Assembly: GCA_021325635.1 (NCBI GenBank)
Contig: JAJPGV010000034.1
Location: 248,745 to 312,744 of the forward strand
Reading direction: 5' to 3'
Length of the DNA: 64,000 nt
Source: Chloroflexota bacterium
Lineage (GTDB): Bacteria; Chloroflexota; JAJPGV01
The position numbers were made by a program, and so were the translations under genes. Of the stretch, positions 43,893 to 52,313 are shown piece after piece. The stretch's first letter is position 1; every line of letters begins with the position of its first letter. Below the pieces are notes generated by a model. The model ran no database searches, was not told where the DNA came from, and worked only from the letters and a program-made list of their open reading frames with translations.

Positions 43893-44873
43893 TCAGCCTC
43901 GAGCCGCCGCTTCCAGCAAGCGCACTTCGAGTTGCCCGATGTCTCCACCACCCCACACCGATTCCGTCACCAGGCGGATGAGGTCGCGCTTCAGCGCCCG
44001 CTCTGCCGGTGTGCCTGTCCCCGAAGTCGCGATCTCGTCGAACAGGCGTTCCTCGTCACTATGCCGTGGCGCGCCCACCCGCGGCGCTGGCGGCCACCGA
44101 AGGGAAATTGCCTCGGGATAAGCCACATAACGAGCCGCGTGCTTCGGCTGAACGACCGTATCGACTGACACATGGAAGAAGCCGCCGGGGCCTGGATTGT
44201 AGACCCACCCTTCGGCGTCGTAGGTTGACTGACAGCTGCCCAGGGCCACGTAATCGACATGGCGTCTGAGCAGCAGCAGATCGCCATACGAGAGCTTGGG
44301 GCCGACCTCTTCGGAAAAGTGCTCGAGCTGCGCGTGCAGGAGAACCATCCGGAAGTCCGTTTCGCGGTTATCGAGGGCCACGATGGCATCGGCTAGCGCC
44401 GGCAGGAGCACTCCGGTCATAGCTCCGTAGTACGGCATGCCGAACAGTCGAGATCGGCCCAGGTCGAAGAACGATCCACCCAACTCGCGCCGAGTCCACC
44501 GCTCCAGAGCCATATCGCGCGCCCGGATCTGCGGTGCCAGCAGTACGACCAGCCCCTCATCGGACAGCATCTCGTACCAGGTCAGCTCACCGCCCGGACG
44601 GACAACCTCATGCCGACCCCGAATGGCGATGGCCGCCACGCCCTTCTCCGCCAGCCTGGACAAACCTCGCAGCGCCACCTGGAATGCCGCGGGATCGACC
44701 TGCGGCGAGTCGAACAGGTCTCCGGCAAAGACCACGAAGGAGACGCGCTGCTCCAGCGCGTAGTCGATGACGAAGCGGAACTGCTTACCGAGCTGCTCGG
44801 CAGATCCCCGAGGATCCGCCGGGTCATGGTAGCCCAGCCTGACGTCCGCCAGGTGGAGAAAGCTGGTTCGCAT
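43893..44873 (-). CDS. Mre11/SbcD-like phosphoesterase-fold protein with missing catalytic residues
   Basis: 326 residues. The overall order of calcineurin-like motifs is clear but most metal ligands are changed. FLHLADVRLGY has Arg where DxH is expected, GDLFDS is kept, IRGRHEV replaces GNHD/E, LLHAQLE keeps a His, and LGSCQSTY replaces GHxH, losing both His residues. So nuclease activity is unlikely. The start MRTSFLHLAD is normal. It is followed at 8 bases by the Rad50-like gene, and both partners are degenerate in parallel, which argues for a maintained non-catalytic complex and against random decay; both frames are long and intact. Confidence 0.75.
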   Translation of the reverse strand: MRTSFLHLADVRLGYHDPADPRGSAEQLGKQFRFVIDYALEQRVSFVVFAGDLFDSPQVDPAAFQVALRGLSRLAEKGVAAIAIRGRHEVVRPGGELTWYEMLSDEGLVVLLAPQIRARDMALERWTRRELGGSFFDLGRSRLFGMPYYGAMTGVLLPALADAIVALDNRETDFRMVLLHAQLEHFSEEVGPKLSYGDLLLLRRHVDYVALGSCQSTYDAEGWVYNPGPGGFFHVSVDTVVQPKHAARYVAYPEAISLRWPPAPRVGAPRHSDEERLFDEIATSGTGTPAERALKRDLIRLVTESVWGGGDIGQLEVRLLEAAARG

Positions 44874-44930
44874 CTCTGTCTAAGGGTATAGGGTCCGAGC
44901 CAGCCGGAATGGCCGCTATCCTTCGCCCGC

Positions 44931-45959
44931 ATGGAGAGCAGCGCACGGCGGCGAGGCGTGAGCGGCCGCACGCTTACGCTGCTCGTGCTCGGATTGGCAC
45001 TGGCTGTCGGGTTGAGCCTGACCAGCCGGCTGGCACATACAGCCACGATGCCCAACGTCGGTCTGCCTCCGTCAAACAGCAAGATCGTCCCCAAGCTAGC
45101 CATCTACGACCCACAGGTCGAAGTGACGCGCCAGTACCTCCAGGACCTGGTGCGGCTCGACTATTCAGCGGCGTATGCGCTGCTCGCGCCGTCGATCCGC
45201 GGCACGCTCACAGCCGATCGGTTCGCAGCCGATCGCAGGGCGGAAGGCGTGCTGGGACAGCCGGCGGTCTGGGCCGACGATGAGACGAGCGTTCGCGCCG
45301 AATACGTCCTCGGGAAACCGGACGGGAGCAGGGTCAGCCGGCGGCATCGCTTCCTGCTAGCCAGCGACCAGGGCGAATGGCGGATAGTGGGCGAGACAGC
45401 CATCCCCGATGGCCAAAGTCCGGCGCCTAACCTGCAGGCAGCGATGAATGGCTACGTCTTGCAGCAGGCAGGGAAGGTCTGGGCGAACACCGCGGAGCTC
45501 CTCCGACAGGAGGCATTCGAGAGCGGGCAGCTACTGCTGTTCAGCTACATCGAGCCGCGCCCGCCGGGCGTGCTGACTCAGGAGCGCATCGCCATCCTGA
45601 CGTACTTCGTCAACGGACCCGACGGCTGGGAATACCAGGGCGGCGGAACCGTTGGCCCGCCAGCCGCGATGGGAGTAGCCGACGTCGCCATGGGCTTCAC
45701 GGCGTTCGGGCCAGATCGGCGCTACACCGCCTACTTCGGGGTCGTCGAGAACAAGAACGCCACGAGCCTAGCGTTCCAAGAGCCGAATGGCGTCCGGCAC
45801 AGGCAGAGCCTCACGGGCGAATCGACCATCCTCTATGTGAACGAGAGCAACCCGTACGAGGACCCTCCCCTGGAGCAGCCCTTCAAATCCATCGAGGTCA
45901 AGGACGCCCTGGGCAACACCATGCGCAGCAACCCACCCCTGCCGCCTACAGCTTCCTGA
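44931..45959 (+). CDS. Membrane-anchored or secreted protein, unrecognised
   Basis: 342 residues. An N-terminal helix (LTLLVLGLALAVGLSLTS, about 15-33) acts as a signal anchor or signal peptide. VEVTRQYLQDLVRLDYSAAY and the following ~90 residues resemble NTF2-like domains. The second half (from about 190) is beta-rich and without a family I recognise. The 3' end overlaps the convergent peroxiredoxin gene by 14 bases. Function unknown. Confidence 0.6.
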   Translation: MESSARRRGVSGRTLTLLVLGLALAVGLSLTSRLAHTATMPNVGLPPSNSKIVPKLAIYDPQVEVTRQYLQDLVRLDYSAAYALLAPSIRGTLTADRFAADRRAEGVLGQPAVWADDETSVRAEYVLGKPDGSRVSRRHRFLLASDQGEWRIVGETAIPDGQSPAPNLQAAMNGYVLQQAGKVWANTAELLRQEAFESGQLLLFSYIEPRPPGVLTQERIAILTYFVNGPDGWEYQGGGTVGPPAAMGVADVAMGFTAFGPDRRYTAYFGVVENKNATSLAFQEPNGVRHRQSLTGESTILYVNESNPYEDPPLEQPFKSIEVKDALGNTMRSNPPLPPTAS

Positions 45960-46431
45960 TCGCTTCCAAGATCTCCTCGTCGTTCGGCAGCGATCGACCG
46001 TCGGATTCCCACACGTAGCGGATCGTGCCGCCTCGATCGACGACGAACACGCTGCGCCGGTGCACACCTTTTAGCCCCTGTCCGGTTTCTGCATCGAGAA
46101 CGCCGTAGAGCGCTCCGATCTCGCGGTTGAAGTCGCTCACCAGGTTCCAGCCGAACCTCGCGGCGCGGTCGAACTCGTCCAATACGTACACGGAGTCGAC
46201 GCTGCAGCCGATGACTTCGGCGTTGAGCTGCTTGAACTCGTCGACGTCCATACCGAACTGCGCCAACTCGTTCCGGCAGCCGCGTGAAAACGCCAGTGGG
46301 AAGAAGGCCAGCACGGTGGCGCGACGCCCCTTGTAGACGTCACTGAACGTGATCGCATCGCCCACCTTCTCACCCCCTCGCGTGGACCACGAGGTGAAAT
46401 CCGGAGCGGGATCGCCCACCGCCAGCGTCAT
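45946..46431 (-). CDS. Peroxiredoxin (AhpC/TSA family, AhpE/Bcp-like)
   Basis: 161 residues. FPLAFSRGCRNEL holds the peroxidatic Cys (about 52) in the PxxxSxxC pattern; Ser in the usual Thr position is common. No clear resolving Cys is nearby (one Cys at about 75, VIGCSVDS), so it may be a 1-Cys enzyme that uses external thiols. It reduces peroxides in the cytoplasm. The S41 protease gene ends 16 bases upstream on the same strand. Confidence 0.88.
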   Translation of the reverse strand: MTLAVGDPAPDFTSWSTRGGEKVGDAITFSDVYKGRRATVLAFFPLAFSRGCRNELAQFGMDVDEFKQLNAEVIGCSVDSVYVLDEFDRAARFGWNLVSDFNREIGALYGVLDAETGQGLKGVHRRSVFVVDRGGTIRYVWESDGRSLPNDEEILEAIRKL

Positions 46432-46447
46432 CGTCGCGCGCTCGCGC

Positions 46448-47893
46448 TCATTTGATGATGGGCACGCCGCTGCCCGCCGGCGTTGGTCCGCCCAGGGGCT
46501 TGACGAGCGGCGATCCCTGGTTTGCGTCCGGCGAACCCTGGCCGGAAGGAGCGGGCGAAGCCCCGGAGCTCCGCCCGGGAACGATCCCCAGCGCTCCGAG
46601 CGCGGCGCCGAGCTGAGGGTCTCGGCCGGCAGCCAGGTCCTCCATCGGGTAGGCTACCTGCTGGTCGGGTTGAACGCCCACGCGATTGATGTCCGCGCCG
46701 TTGCCTGAAACGACCTTGGCGGTGGTCACTTCGATGCGCGACCCGTCTCCCAAGTCGTAAGCGCGGCCTGTTCCGGTGCAGCCGGCGGTGGGCGCGCCGA
46801 TCAGCCGGTAGCCACCCTCTTCCTGCATGGCCTTGGCGAAGATCTCGCCACCCGATTGCGTGTCCTCGTCGGCCAGCACGACCAGCGTCTTGGGATGCTT
46901 CCAGTAGAGCGAAGGGTCAACCTGCAGGGGAGTCTGCTTGCCGGATCGGTCGGTCTGGATCTCGACCGTCCCACCATTGATGAACCGGCCCAGCGCCGCC
47001 AGAATATTCTGCTGCTCGCCTCCCGTGTTGGCCCGAACGTCGAGGACGATTGACTGCACCCCACGCTCGTCGAAGACGCTCAGCGCGTTATCGAGTTGCT
47101 CGGGGATCCCGGCCGGGAAGCTGTAGATGTGAAGGTAGCCCACCGGCTCCCCGGAGCCCAGGATGCCGGCGTCGAACACCGGCGCCTGAATCTGCGCGCG
47201 GCTCACGTCGAAGCTCATGGGGCCGTTTTGTCCTGGCCGGCGCACGGTGACCTGCACCTGCGTGCCCTGCGGACCGCGAATGCTGTTGCGCACCTGCTCA
47301 AAGGTTTGCCCCGCCACGGGCTTGCCGTCGATGCTGACGATTTCGTCACCCGGCCGGAGTCCCGCCGCGCGGGCCGGACCATCGAGCACGCGCAGCAGCG
47401 TCGGATGCCCGGGAATGTTCTTGAGAATGACGCCGATGCCGCCGAACTGCGGCTGCTGGTCGTTGACCTCGGCCTGGCGTTCGGCCACAGCCGGCGGGTC
47501 GAAGAAGTGGGTCTGGCAATCCTTCAGGCTCTCGGCCATCGCCGAGATGGCAGCGTATTCCAGCCTGTTCGAGCCAACCTGCTTGGCATAGCGATCCGTG
47601 ATCTGAGCATAGGCCTGCAGGAAGCGCTGCCAGTTCTCCTGCTCGCCTTGCGTCCAGGCCGGCGGCTGCAGGTCTGCCACGGCGATACCTTGATCGGTCA
47701 GCACCCGGCGCGCGCCCATGTACGCGCTCTGCAGCAGCGTCGCCGGGTCGGGAGCATCAACGTAGTTCTCCATCACGGCCTTATAGGCCTTGAGCATGGG
47801 ATCGACGCCGGGATCCTGGCGCTGTATCGGCCCCCCCGAGCAGGCTGCGAGCGACAGACTGAGCAGTAGTACGACTGCCCGTTGCAGCTTCAT
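46448..47893 (-). CDS. S41-family C-terminal processing peptidase, lipoprotein
   Basis: About 481 residues from ATG 47893. A signal peptide with lipobox LAACS (Cys about 17) is followed by a helical N-terminal domain (KAVMENYVDAP), a PDZ domain (GIGVILKNI, AAGLRPGDEIVSIDGKPV) and the S41 core. The catalytic Ser is in DTQSGGEIFAKAM. The usual Ctp lysine region reads GAPTAGCTGTGRAYDL, closer to S41 members that use a different triad. A Pro/Ser/Gly tail ends the protein. It should cleave exported proteins near their C-termini. Confidence 0.85.
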   Translation of the reverse strand: MKLQRAVVLLLSLSLAACSGGPIQRQDPGVDPMLKAYKAVMENYVDAPDPATLLQSAYMGARRVLTDQGIAVADLQPPAWTQGEQENWQRFLQAYAQITDRYAKQVGSNRLEYAAISAMAESLKDCQTHFFDPPAVAERQAEVNDQQPQFGGIGVILKNIPGHPTLLRVLDGPARAAGLRPGDEIVSIDGKPVAGQTFEQVRNSIRGPQGTQVQVTVRRPGQNGPMSFDVSRAQIQAPVFDAGILGSGEPVGYLHIYSFPAGIPEQLDNALSVFDERGVQSIVLDVRANTGGEQQNILAALGRFINGGTVEIQTDRSGKQTPLQVDPSLYWKHPKTLVVLADEDTQSGGEIFAKAMQEEGGYRLIGAPTAGCTGTGRAYDLGDGSRIEVTTAKVVSGNGADINRVGVQPDQQVAYPMEDLAAGRDPQLGAALGALGIVPGRSSGASPAPSGQGSPDANQGSPLVKPLGGPTPAGSGVPIIK

Positions 47894-47956
47894 TCGGACT
47901 GAACCATAATGGCATGGCAAAGGTCGATCAAGGTCGAGACCTACAATTTCCCGGCC

Positions 47957-48913
47957 ATGACTCCCACCGTAGCCGTCCCTCAGGATATCGCCGGCGCCGT
48001 CAATCAGCGCTTGCTGGCGCTCGATGCTTCAGTGACCGTGCTGCCAATGGACAATGACGGCACGCTGCTGGAAAGCAGCGATCACGTGGACGCCGTCGTA
48101 ACCGGGCCACGCGGCGAGCGACTGCGCCGGTTCCTACGCCAGCATCCCACCGCACGCTGGCTGGCGGTCATGTCCGCGGGGGTAGATGGGGCCATCGTCC
48201 CAGAAGTCCTCGAGCGATCTATCGTCGTCACCCGCATCCGGCACCAGCATGACGTGCCAGTGTCAGAGTTTGCGATGACCTTGATGCTGACCGCCGCCAA
48301 GAGCCTCCCAACCGTCGTCCTGGCCCAGCAGCGCCACGAGTGGATCGACTATCAGCCGGTATTCCTGGCGCACCGGACGCTCGTGATTGTGGGCTACGGC
48401 GAAATCGGCCTGGCTCTGGCTCATCGGGCGAAGGCTTTTGAAATGCGTGTGATCGGCGTTCGGGCGCATCCCCAGCCGGACGCCGTTGCCGACGAGGTTT
48501 GGGGCACCGAGCGCCTGGAGGAAGCCCTGGCCGCGGCCGACTACGCCGTGCTCATCGTTCCGGCCACTCCCACTACCAGGGGGCTCATGGGCGAGCGCCA
48601 ATTGCGCGCCCTGCCCAAGCATGCTTACCTCATCAACGTCGGCCGTGGTGAAGTGGTGGACGAGGACGCGCTCGATCGGATGCTGCGACGGGGTGACTTT
48701 GCCGGCGCGCTGCTCGACACCTTCGTGGACGAGCCCCTGCCCGCGGACAGTCCTTTGTGGAGCAATCCGCGGGTGCTCGTCACGCCCCACGCCGCGGGTC
48801 TGCGCGTGGCCTCGCGCACCGAGCCAGTGATCGACCAGGTGGTCGCCAACATCGCGCGCTTTGCCCGGGGCGAACCTCTGGTCAACCAGATCGATCCGTC
48901 GCGAGGCTACTAG
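47957..48913 (+). CDS. D-2-hydroxyacid dehydrogenase
   Basis: About 318 residues. GYGEIGLALAHRAK binds NAD(P), and the catalytic Arg, Glu and His are in NVGRGEVVDED, DTFVDEPLP and TPHAAG. The family reduces 2-oxo acids such as pyruvate, glyoxylate or hydroxypyruvate. ATG 47957 begins at a normal family N-terminus (MTPTVAVPQDI); ATG 47909 would add 16 untypical residues. It is divergent from the S41 gene, and the IS630 element is inserted 22 bases after its stop. Confidence 0.87.
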   Translation: MTPTVAVPQDIAGAVNQRLLALDASVTVLPMDNDGTLLESSDHVDAVVTGPRGERLRRFLRQHPTARWLAVMSAGVDGAIVPEVLERSIVVTRIRHQHDVPVSEFAMTLMLTAAKSLPTVVLAQQRHEWIDYQPVFLAHRTLVIVGYGEIGLALAHRAKAFEMRVIGVRAHPQPDAVADEVWGTERLEEALAAADYAVLIVPATPTTRGLMGERQLRALPKHAYLINVGRGEVVDEDALDRMLRRGDFAGALLDTFVDEPLPADSPLWSNPRVLVTPHAAGLRVASRTEPVIDQVVANIARFARGEPLVNQIDPSRGY

Positions 48914-48964
48914 GCCTGCCCCGCTGCCGGCGCTAGTACAACGTCGCCTAAGTTCCTGACCCAG

Positions 48965-49363
48965 TTAGTGCTCTGAGGCCCAATGAGGGAGGACCGTGTT
49001 CATGACATCGACGAGGTCAGGTAGAGCGCCGTCGAAGGGCAGTTTTTCCCAGCGCTCGCCGCGCCACAGCGACAAGCCAAAGTGGTTGGCACCGAGCGGA
49101 GCAAGTCGGAAACGGCGGTCGGGTTCGTCGGTCGGCCAGGCCCAGGGCTGATCGAGCCAGTGGCGATAGAGCACCAGGCCGCCGCGGCTGCGCTCGATGC
49201 GCAAGCCTCGGGTCGCTTCACCCGCCGCCAGTAGCGGTTCCAGCTGCGTCATAGCCTGATCCAGGTCGTCGTTGCTAGATGCTGGGCGGCGGTTCACGGC
49301 CCTCCAAGTCTTGCAGGTGGGCTGGCCCGCTGCAACCGAGTCGGGCATCCCGGTCAGGTCCAT
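48965..49363 (-). CDS. Passenger protein inside the IS630 element, unrecognised
   Basis: 132 residues from ATG 49363, which has GGGAGGAG 4 bases upstream, among the strongest ribosome sites in the window. DDLDQAMTQLEPLLAAGEAT and SRGGLVLYRHWLD read as a real folded protein, and FGLSLWRGERWEKLPFDGAL follows. There are no membrane helices and no motif I know. The stop abuts the left terminal repeat, so the gene belongs to the element. It is divergent from the transposase, with about 30 bases for both promoters. A regulatory or protective role is possible. Confidence 0.6.
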   Translation of the reverse strand: MDLTGMPDSVAAGQPTCKTWRAVNRRPASSNDDLDQAMTQLEPLLAAGEATRGLRIERSRGGLVLYRHWLDQPWAWPTDEPDRRFRLAPLGANHFGLSLWRGERWEKLPFDGALPDLVDVMNTVLPHWASEH

Positions 49364-49392
49364 TGCCTCCTCCCAGAGAGGAGCATGCAGCC

Positions 49393-50460
49393 GTGGCACT
49401 CAGCCTGCCGGCACTCACCTTGCCCCCCTCTGAACGAGCGGCCTTGGAGCGGATTTGCCGCACGCCGAAAGCGCAGTATCGGCTCGTCCGGCGCGCCAGC
49501 CTGGTGCTGGCCGTGGCGGATGGAGCCACGTACCATGGTTTGGCCCGGCAAACGGGCCTCGCGCGCAACACCGTCCGCCTCTGGGTGAGCCGTGTGCGCA
49601 GTGGCGGAGTAGTCAACCTGCGCGACCGTCCGCGTGCGGGCCGACCGCCAGTCGTGTCGGCGGAAGCCCGCACCCAGATCGTGGGACTGGCCTGTCGGAG
49701 CCCACGCGATGAAGGGACGGACGCCAGCGAGTGGACGCTGGACCTCCTGGTGGAGACCGCGATGCGGCAGGGGCTGGTAACGGCCATCCATCGCAGCACC
49801 GTGGCGCGCCTACTTCGCCGGGGCGCGATCAAACCGCAGCGCTGGCGCATGTGGCTGCACTCCAAGGATCCAGCGTACAGGGCCAAGATCGCCGACATCG
49901 TGCCCCTGTACCTGCATCATGCCCAGGAAGTGGTGCTGTGCATGGATGAGAAAACGGGCATCCTGGCGCTGGAACGCCGCTGGCCCGACCGCCTGCCGAC
50001 ACCCGGCCAGGCGGGGCGCCGAGAGTTCGAGTACATCCGGCATGGCACCCTGACCCTCTTTGCCGCCCGAGAGGTGCACTCAGGCCAGGTGATCGGCTGG
50101 TGTCAACCGCAGCGGCGCCGCGTCGAGTTCCTCACCTTTCTCGACCTGTTGGCCAAACGCTACCCGCGTGGCCGCGTCCATTGCGTCTTGGATAACCTCA
50201 ACACCCACTCGGGACCGGAGGTGACGGCCTGGCTCAAACGTCACCACGGACGCTTCGTCTTCCACTTCACACCCTTCCACGCCAGCTGGGTTAATCAGAT
50301 CGAGGTCTGGTTCTCGATCCTCAGCCGCCAACTCCTGCGGCACGCCAGCTTCCGCAGCCTCCCTGAACTCGAAGAGCGCATCATGCAATTCATCGACCGC
50401 TACAACGCTCGCGCCGGTCCGTTCACCTGGACATGGAAGGGCTATCCGTTGGTCGCCTGA
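49393..50460 (+). CDS. IS630-family transposase
   Basis: 355 residues from GTG 49393. The helix-turn-helix part (YHGLARQTGLARNTVRLWVSR) is followed by a linker with RPRAGRPP, then the DDE core: Asp in VLCMDEKTG, Asp in VHCVLDNLNTHSG, Glu in HASWVNQIEVWFS. The stop TGA directly touches the right terminal repeat. An in-frame ATG at 49279 would start inside the passenger gene and gives an unlikely N-terminus. All motifs are intact. Confidence 0.9.
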   Translation: MALSLPALTLPPSERAALERICRTPKAQYRLVRRASLVLAVADGATYHGLARQTGLARNTVRLWVSRVRSGGVVNLRDRPRAGRPPVVSAEARTQIVGLACRSPRDEGTDASEWTLDLLVETAMRQGLVTAIHRSTVARLLRRGAIKPQRWRMWLHSKDPAYRAKIADIVPLYLHHAQEVVLCMDEKTGILALERRWPDRLPTPGQAGRREFEYIRHGTLTLFAAREVHSGQVIGWCQPQRRRVEFLTFLDLLAKRYPRGRVHCVLDNLNTHSGPEVTAWLKRHHGRFVFHFTPFHASWVNQIEVWFSILSRQLLRHASFRSLPELEERIMQFIDRYNARAGPFTWTWKGYPLVA

Positions 50461-50487
50461 TGGGTCAAGCACTTATGCGACTCTGTA

Positions 50488-51072
50488 CTAGTCCTCTACC
50501 GGCGTTTCCGCCAGGAGTCGCGCAACCTCGGTCAGGCTCTTGTAGACGGTCACGCTCGGCGGATACGGCAGCCCCCGATTGCGCGGCCAGTCTCGCAAGA
50601 AGACCCGCACGCCGTGGTGGCCCAGGTAGTAGGCAATCGAGCCGTCGTCGTCGACGTGCTCGCGATGGCCCAGCCGCTGAGCCGTCCACAGCTTGAAATG
50701 GGCGGTCGACAGATTGGTGTTGTTTGGCAGAATCTCGTCGAAGAATTCATCCAACTGATAGCGCTTGAGCCAGCGCTCGATGAGATGCCGAGCAAAGACG
50801 CTTCTGCCCGTGACCAGCACCGGCCGGCGAACCCGCACCAGCCTCTCGAGTCCCTCACGGATGCCGGGCAGCGGCTCACGGCCCATGTAGCGCACCGTTT
50901 CCCAGCGGCGCCGCAGCCGTTGATAGGCGCGACGGCGCTCGCCAGCTGACTCGATCACCTGGTCCGGAAGCGGAGCCATCCCCAGCTTTCGGCTGATGGC
51001 AATGTTCGTTCCCAGGAACGGGGTACACACCACCCCGTCCATGTCCATCGAGATCGCCGGCAAGACCGCCAT
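50488..51072 (-). CDS. HAD-superfamily-like phosphatase of unknown substrate
   Basis: 194 residues. ISMDMDGVVCTP is the DxD nucleophile motif I at about 8-19; PVLVTGRS is motif II, and a Lys-containing helix with HVDDDGSIAYYLGHHG is the acidic motif IV. Overall size and order fit the HAD fold, but the cap region (about 25-75) is not diagnostic. The stop codon is made in part by the flanking TA of the IS630 element. It is divergent from the next gene. Confidence 0.7.
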   Translation of the reverse strand: MAVLPAISMDMDGVVCTPFLGTNIAISRKLGMAPLPDQVIESAGERRRAYQRLRRRWETVRYMGREPLPGIREGLERLVRVRRPVLVTGRSVFARHLIERWLKRYQLDEFFDEILPNNTNLSTAHFKLWTAQRLGHREHVDDDGSIAYYLGHHGVRVFLRDWPRNRGLPYPPSVTVYKSLTEVARLLAETPVED

Positions 51073-51148
51073 TCGTTAAACCCTACCAGCCACTCCGCGA
51101 CTGCCAACCCGCCCTGGACAGCCGTAAGCTCCCTCCACGGATCCGGGT

Positions 51149-52279
51149 ATGCTGCTGTGGATGCCCTTGCATGCGCACTTCGACTCAGCCATAGGGCTGC
51201 CGGGCCCCCAGCCCTTCGTGTCGTTCAAGTTCTACACCTATTCGACCGATGCCCAACCCTTCATCGGCCTCCTGCACCAGGTACTGGTGCACGCCACGAT
51301 AGCGGACAAGACTGTCCCCATCGGTCCGGCCTATCTGCCGGGATCGCACCGTTTCGAGCCCGCGGGCAGTGTGTCCAGGCACCAGGTCACCATGGTGCTC
51401 CCGGTGGATTTCGCCACCTTGCGCTGGATCGAGGAGCAGCGCAGCGGACGCGGAGGCGTGACCTTCAACTTCGACTGGAACGTCCTGGGGCACGTCGACG
51501 GCGCCGGCCAGCCGCTGCGCAGCGCGACGGTGTCCCTACCCATCGGCGGCGCGCCCTTTCCGGTTCAGCTGCCGCAGGAGGATTGGCTCAAGATCCTCCA
51601 CGACGTGCGCTACCGCGACGTCGCCATCGTCGAGATCCCCCTGGTGGACGAGCCAGGAAACCCGCTGGCGCGAGCGCACGATCACCTGGAGACCGCACGC
51701 GAGCGCCTGTACCGGGCCGACGATCGCGGTGTGCTGGTCGCCTGCGGCGAGGCGCTGGACGTGCTGCTCAGCCTGCGCAAAGTACGTCTGAGCAAAGAGT
51801 ACGGATTCGATGCCCTGGTGGAAGACGTGCTCGGTCCGATCTTCGATTCGCAGCGTAAAGCCGAGCGGCTGGGGCGCGTGCTGTCCGGCGTGCGCCAGAT
51901 GTGCCTCAGCGGGAAGCACGACGAGGCGAGCCTGGACACGATGCCTATCCCGGTGGATCACAACGACGCCGTGCTGGCTTTTGTCATGACCTCGGCAGCC
52001 ATTTCCTACCTCGAGAAGCTGCCGCTGCAAGAGGCGCAAAGCGCCATAGCGGGCGCGCGAGCACGGACCAGGCGGCGATCCCGCCGGCCCCGCGGCGAGG
52101 TGGCCGCGCCGGCCCCTAAGACTGAGGTCGCCGCTCCCGAGAAGGAGGCCGCTCCGCCGCCGACCGTCGAAGCCCCGGCCCCGCAGGCGGAAGGCGAGGC
52201 TCCGGCACGGCCCACCCAAGCCAGACGTCGTCGCCGCCGGGCTCCGAGGCCGGATTCGTCCGCCAGCCCACAGGCCTAG
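51149..52279 (+). CDS. Hypothetical protein with Ala/Pro/Arg-rich tail
   Basis: 376 residues. The first ~290 look folded: FVSFKFYTYSTDAQPFIGLL, a beta-rich part with VTFNFDWNVLGHVDG, and a helical part (EALDVLLSLRKVRLSKEYGFD). From about 300 on, Arg-rich blocks (ARTRRRSRRPRG, ARRRRRRAPRP) flank an Ala/Pro/Glu linker, suggesting an unstructured nucleic-acid-binding or membrane-contact tail. No membrane helices. I do not recognise the family. Confidence 0.6.
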   Translation: MLLWMPLHAHFDSAIGLPGPQPFVSFKFYTYSTDAQPFIGLLHQVLVHATIADKTVPIGPAYLPGSHRFEPAGSVSRHQVTMVLPVDFATLRWIEEQRSGRGGVTFNFDWNVLGHVDGAGQPLRSATVSLPIGGAPFPVQLPQEDWLKILHDVRYRDVAIVEIPLVDEPGNPLARAHDHLETARERLYRADDRGVLVACGEALDVLLSLRKVRLSKEYGFDALVEDVLGPIFDSQRKAERLGRVLSGVRQMCLSGKHDEASLDTMPIPVDHNDAVLAFVMTSAAISYLEKLPLQEAQSAIAGARARTRRRSRRPRGEVAAPAPKTEVAAPEKEAAPPPTVEAPAPQAEGEAPARPTQARRRRRRAPRPDSSASPQA

Positions 52280-52313
52280 CGCTTCGTCGGCCCACCTCAT
52301 CTAATATCTCCAC

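Larger units (their letters stand above)
48936..50488 (+). mobile_element. IS630-family insertion sequence with passenger gene
   Basis: 1,553 bp. Terminal inverted repeats of 28 bases match at 23 positions (48936-48963 and 50461-50488), both beginning GTACA and ending TGACCCA. TA dinucleotides flank both ends within CTAG, as expected for IS630 target duplication. It sits between two convergent genes and damages neither: the HAD-like gene's stop TAG uses the TA of the target and would read the same without the element. Besides the transposase it contains a divergent reading frame. Confidence 0.85.

Noticed and set aside
43893-44873. Annotation as active SbcD nuclease
   Set aside because: Most metal ligands are replaced, so the name sbcD would be misleading.
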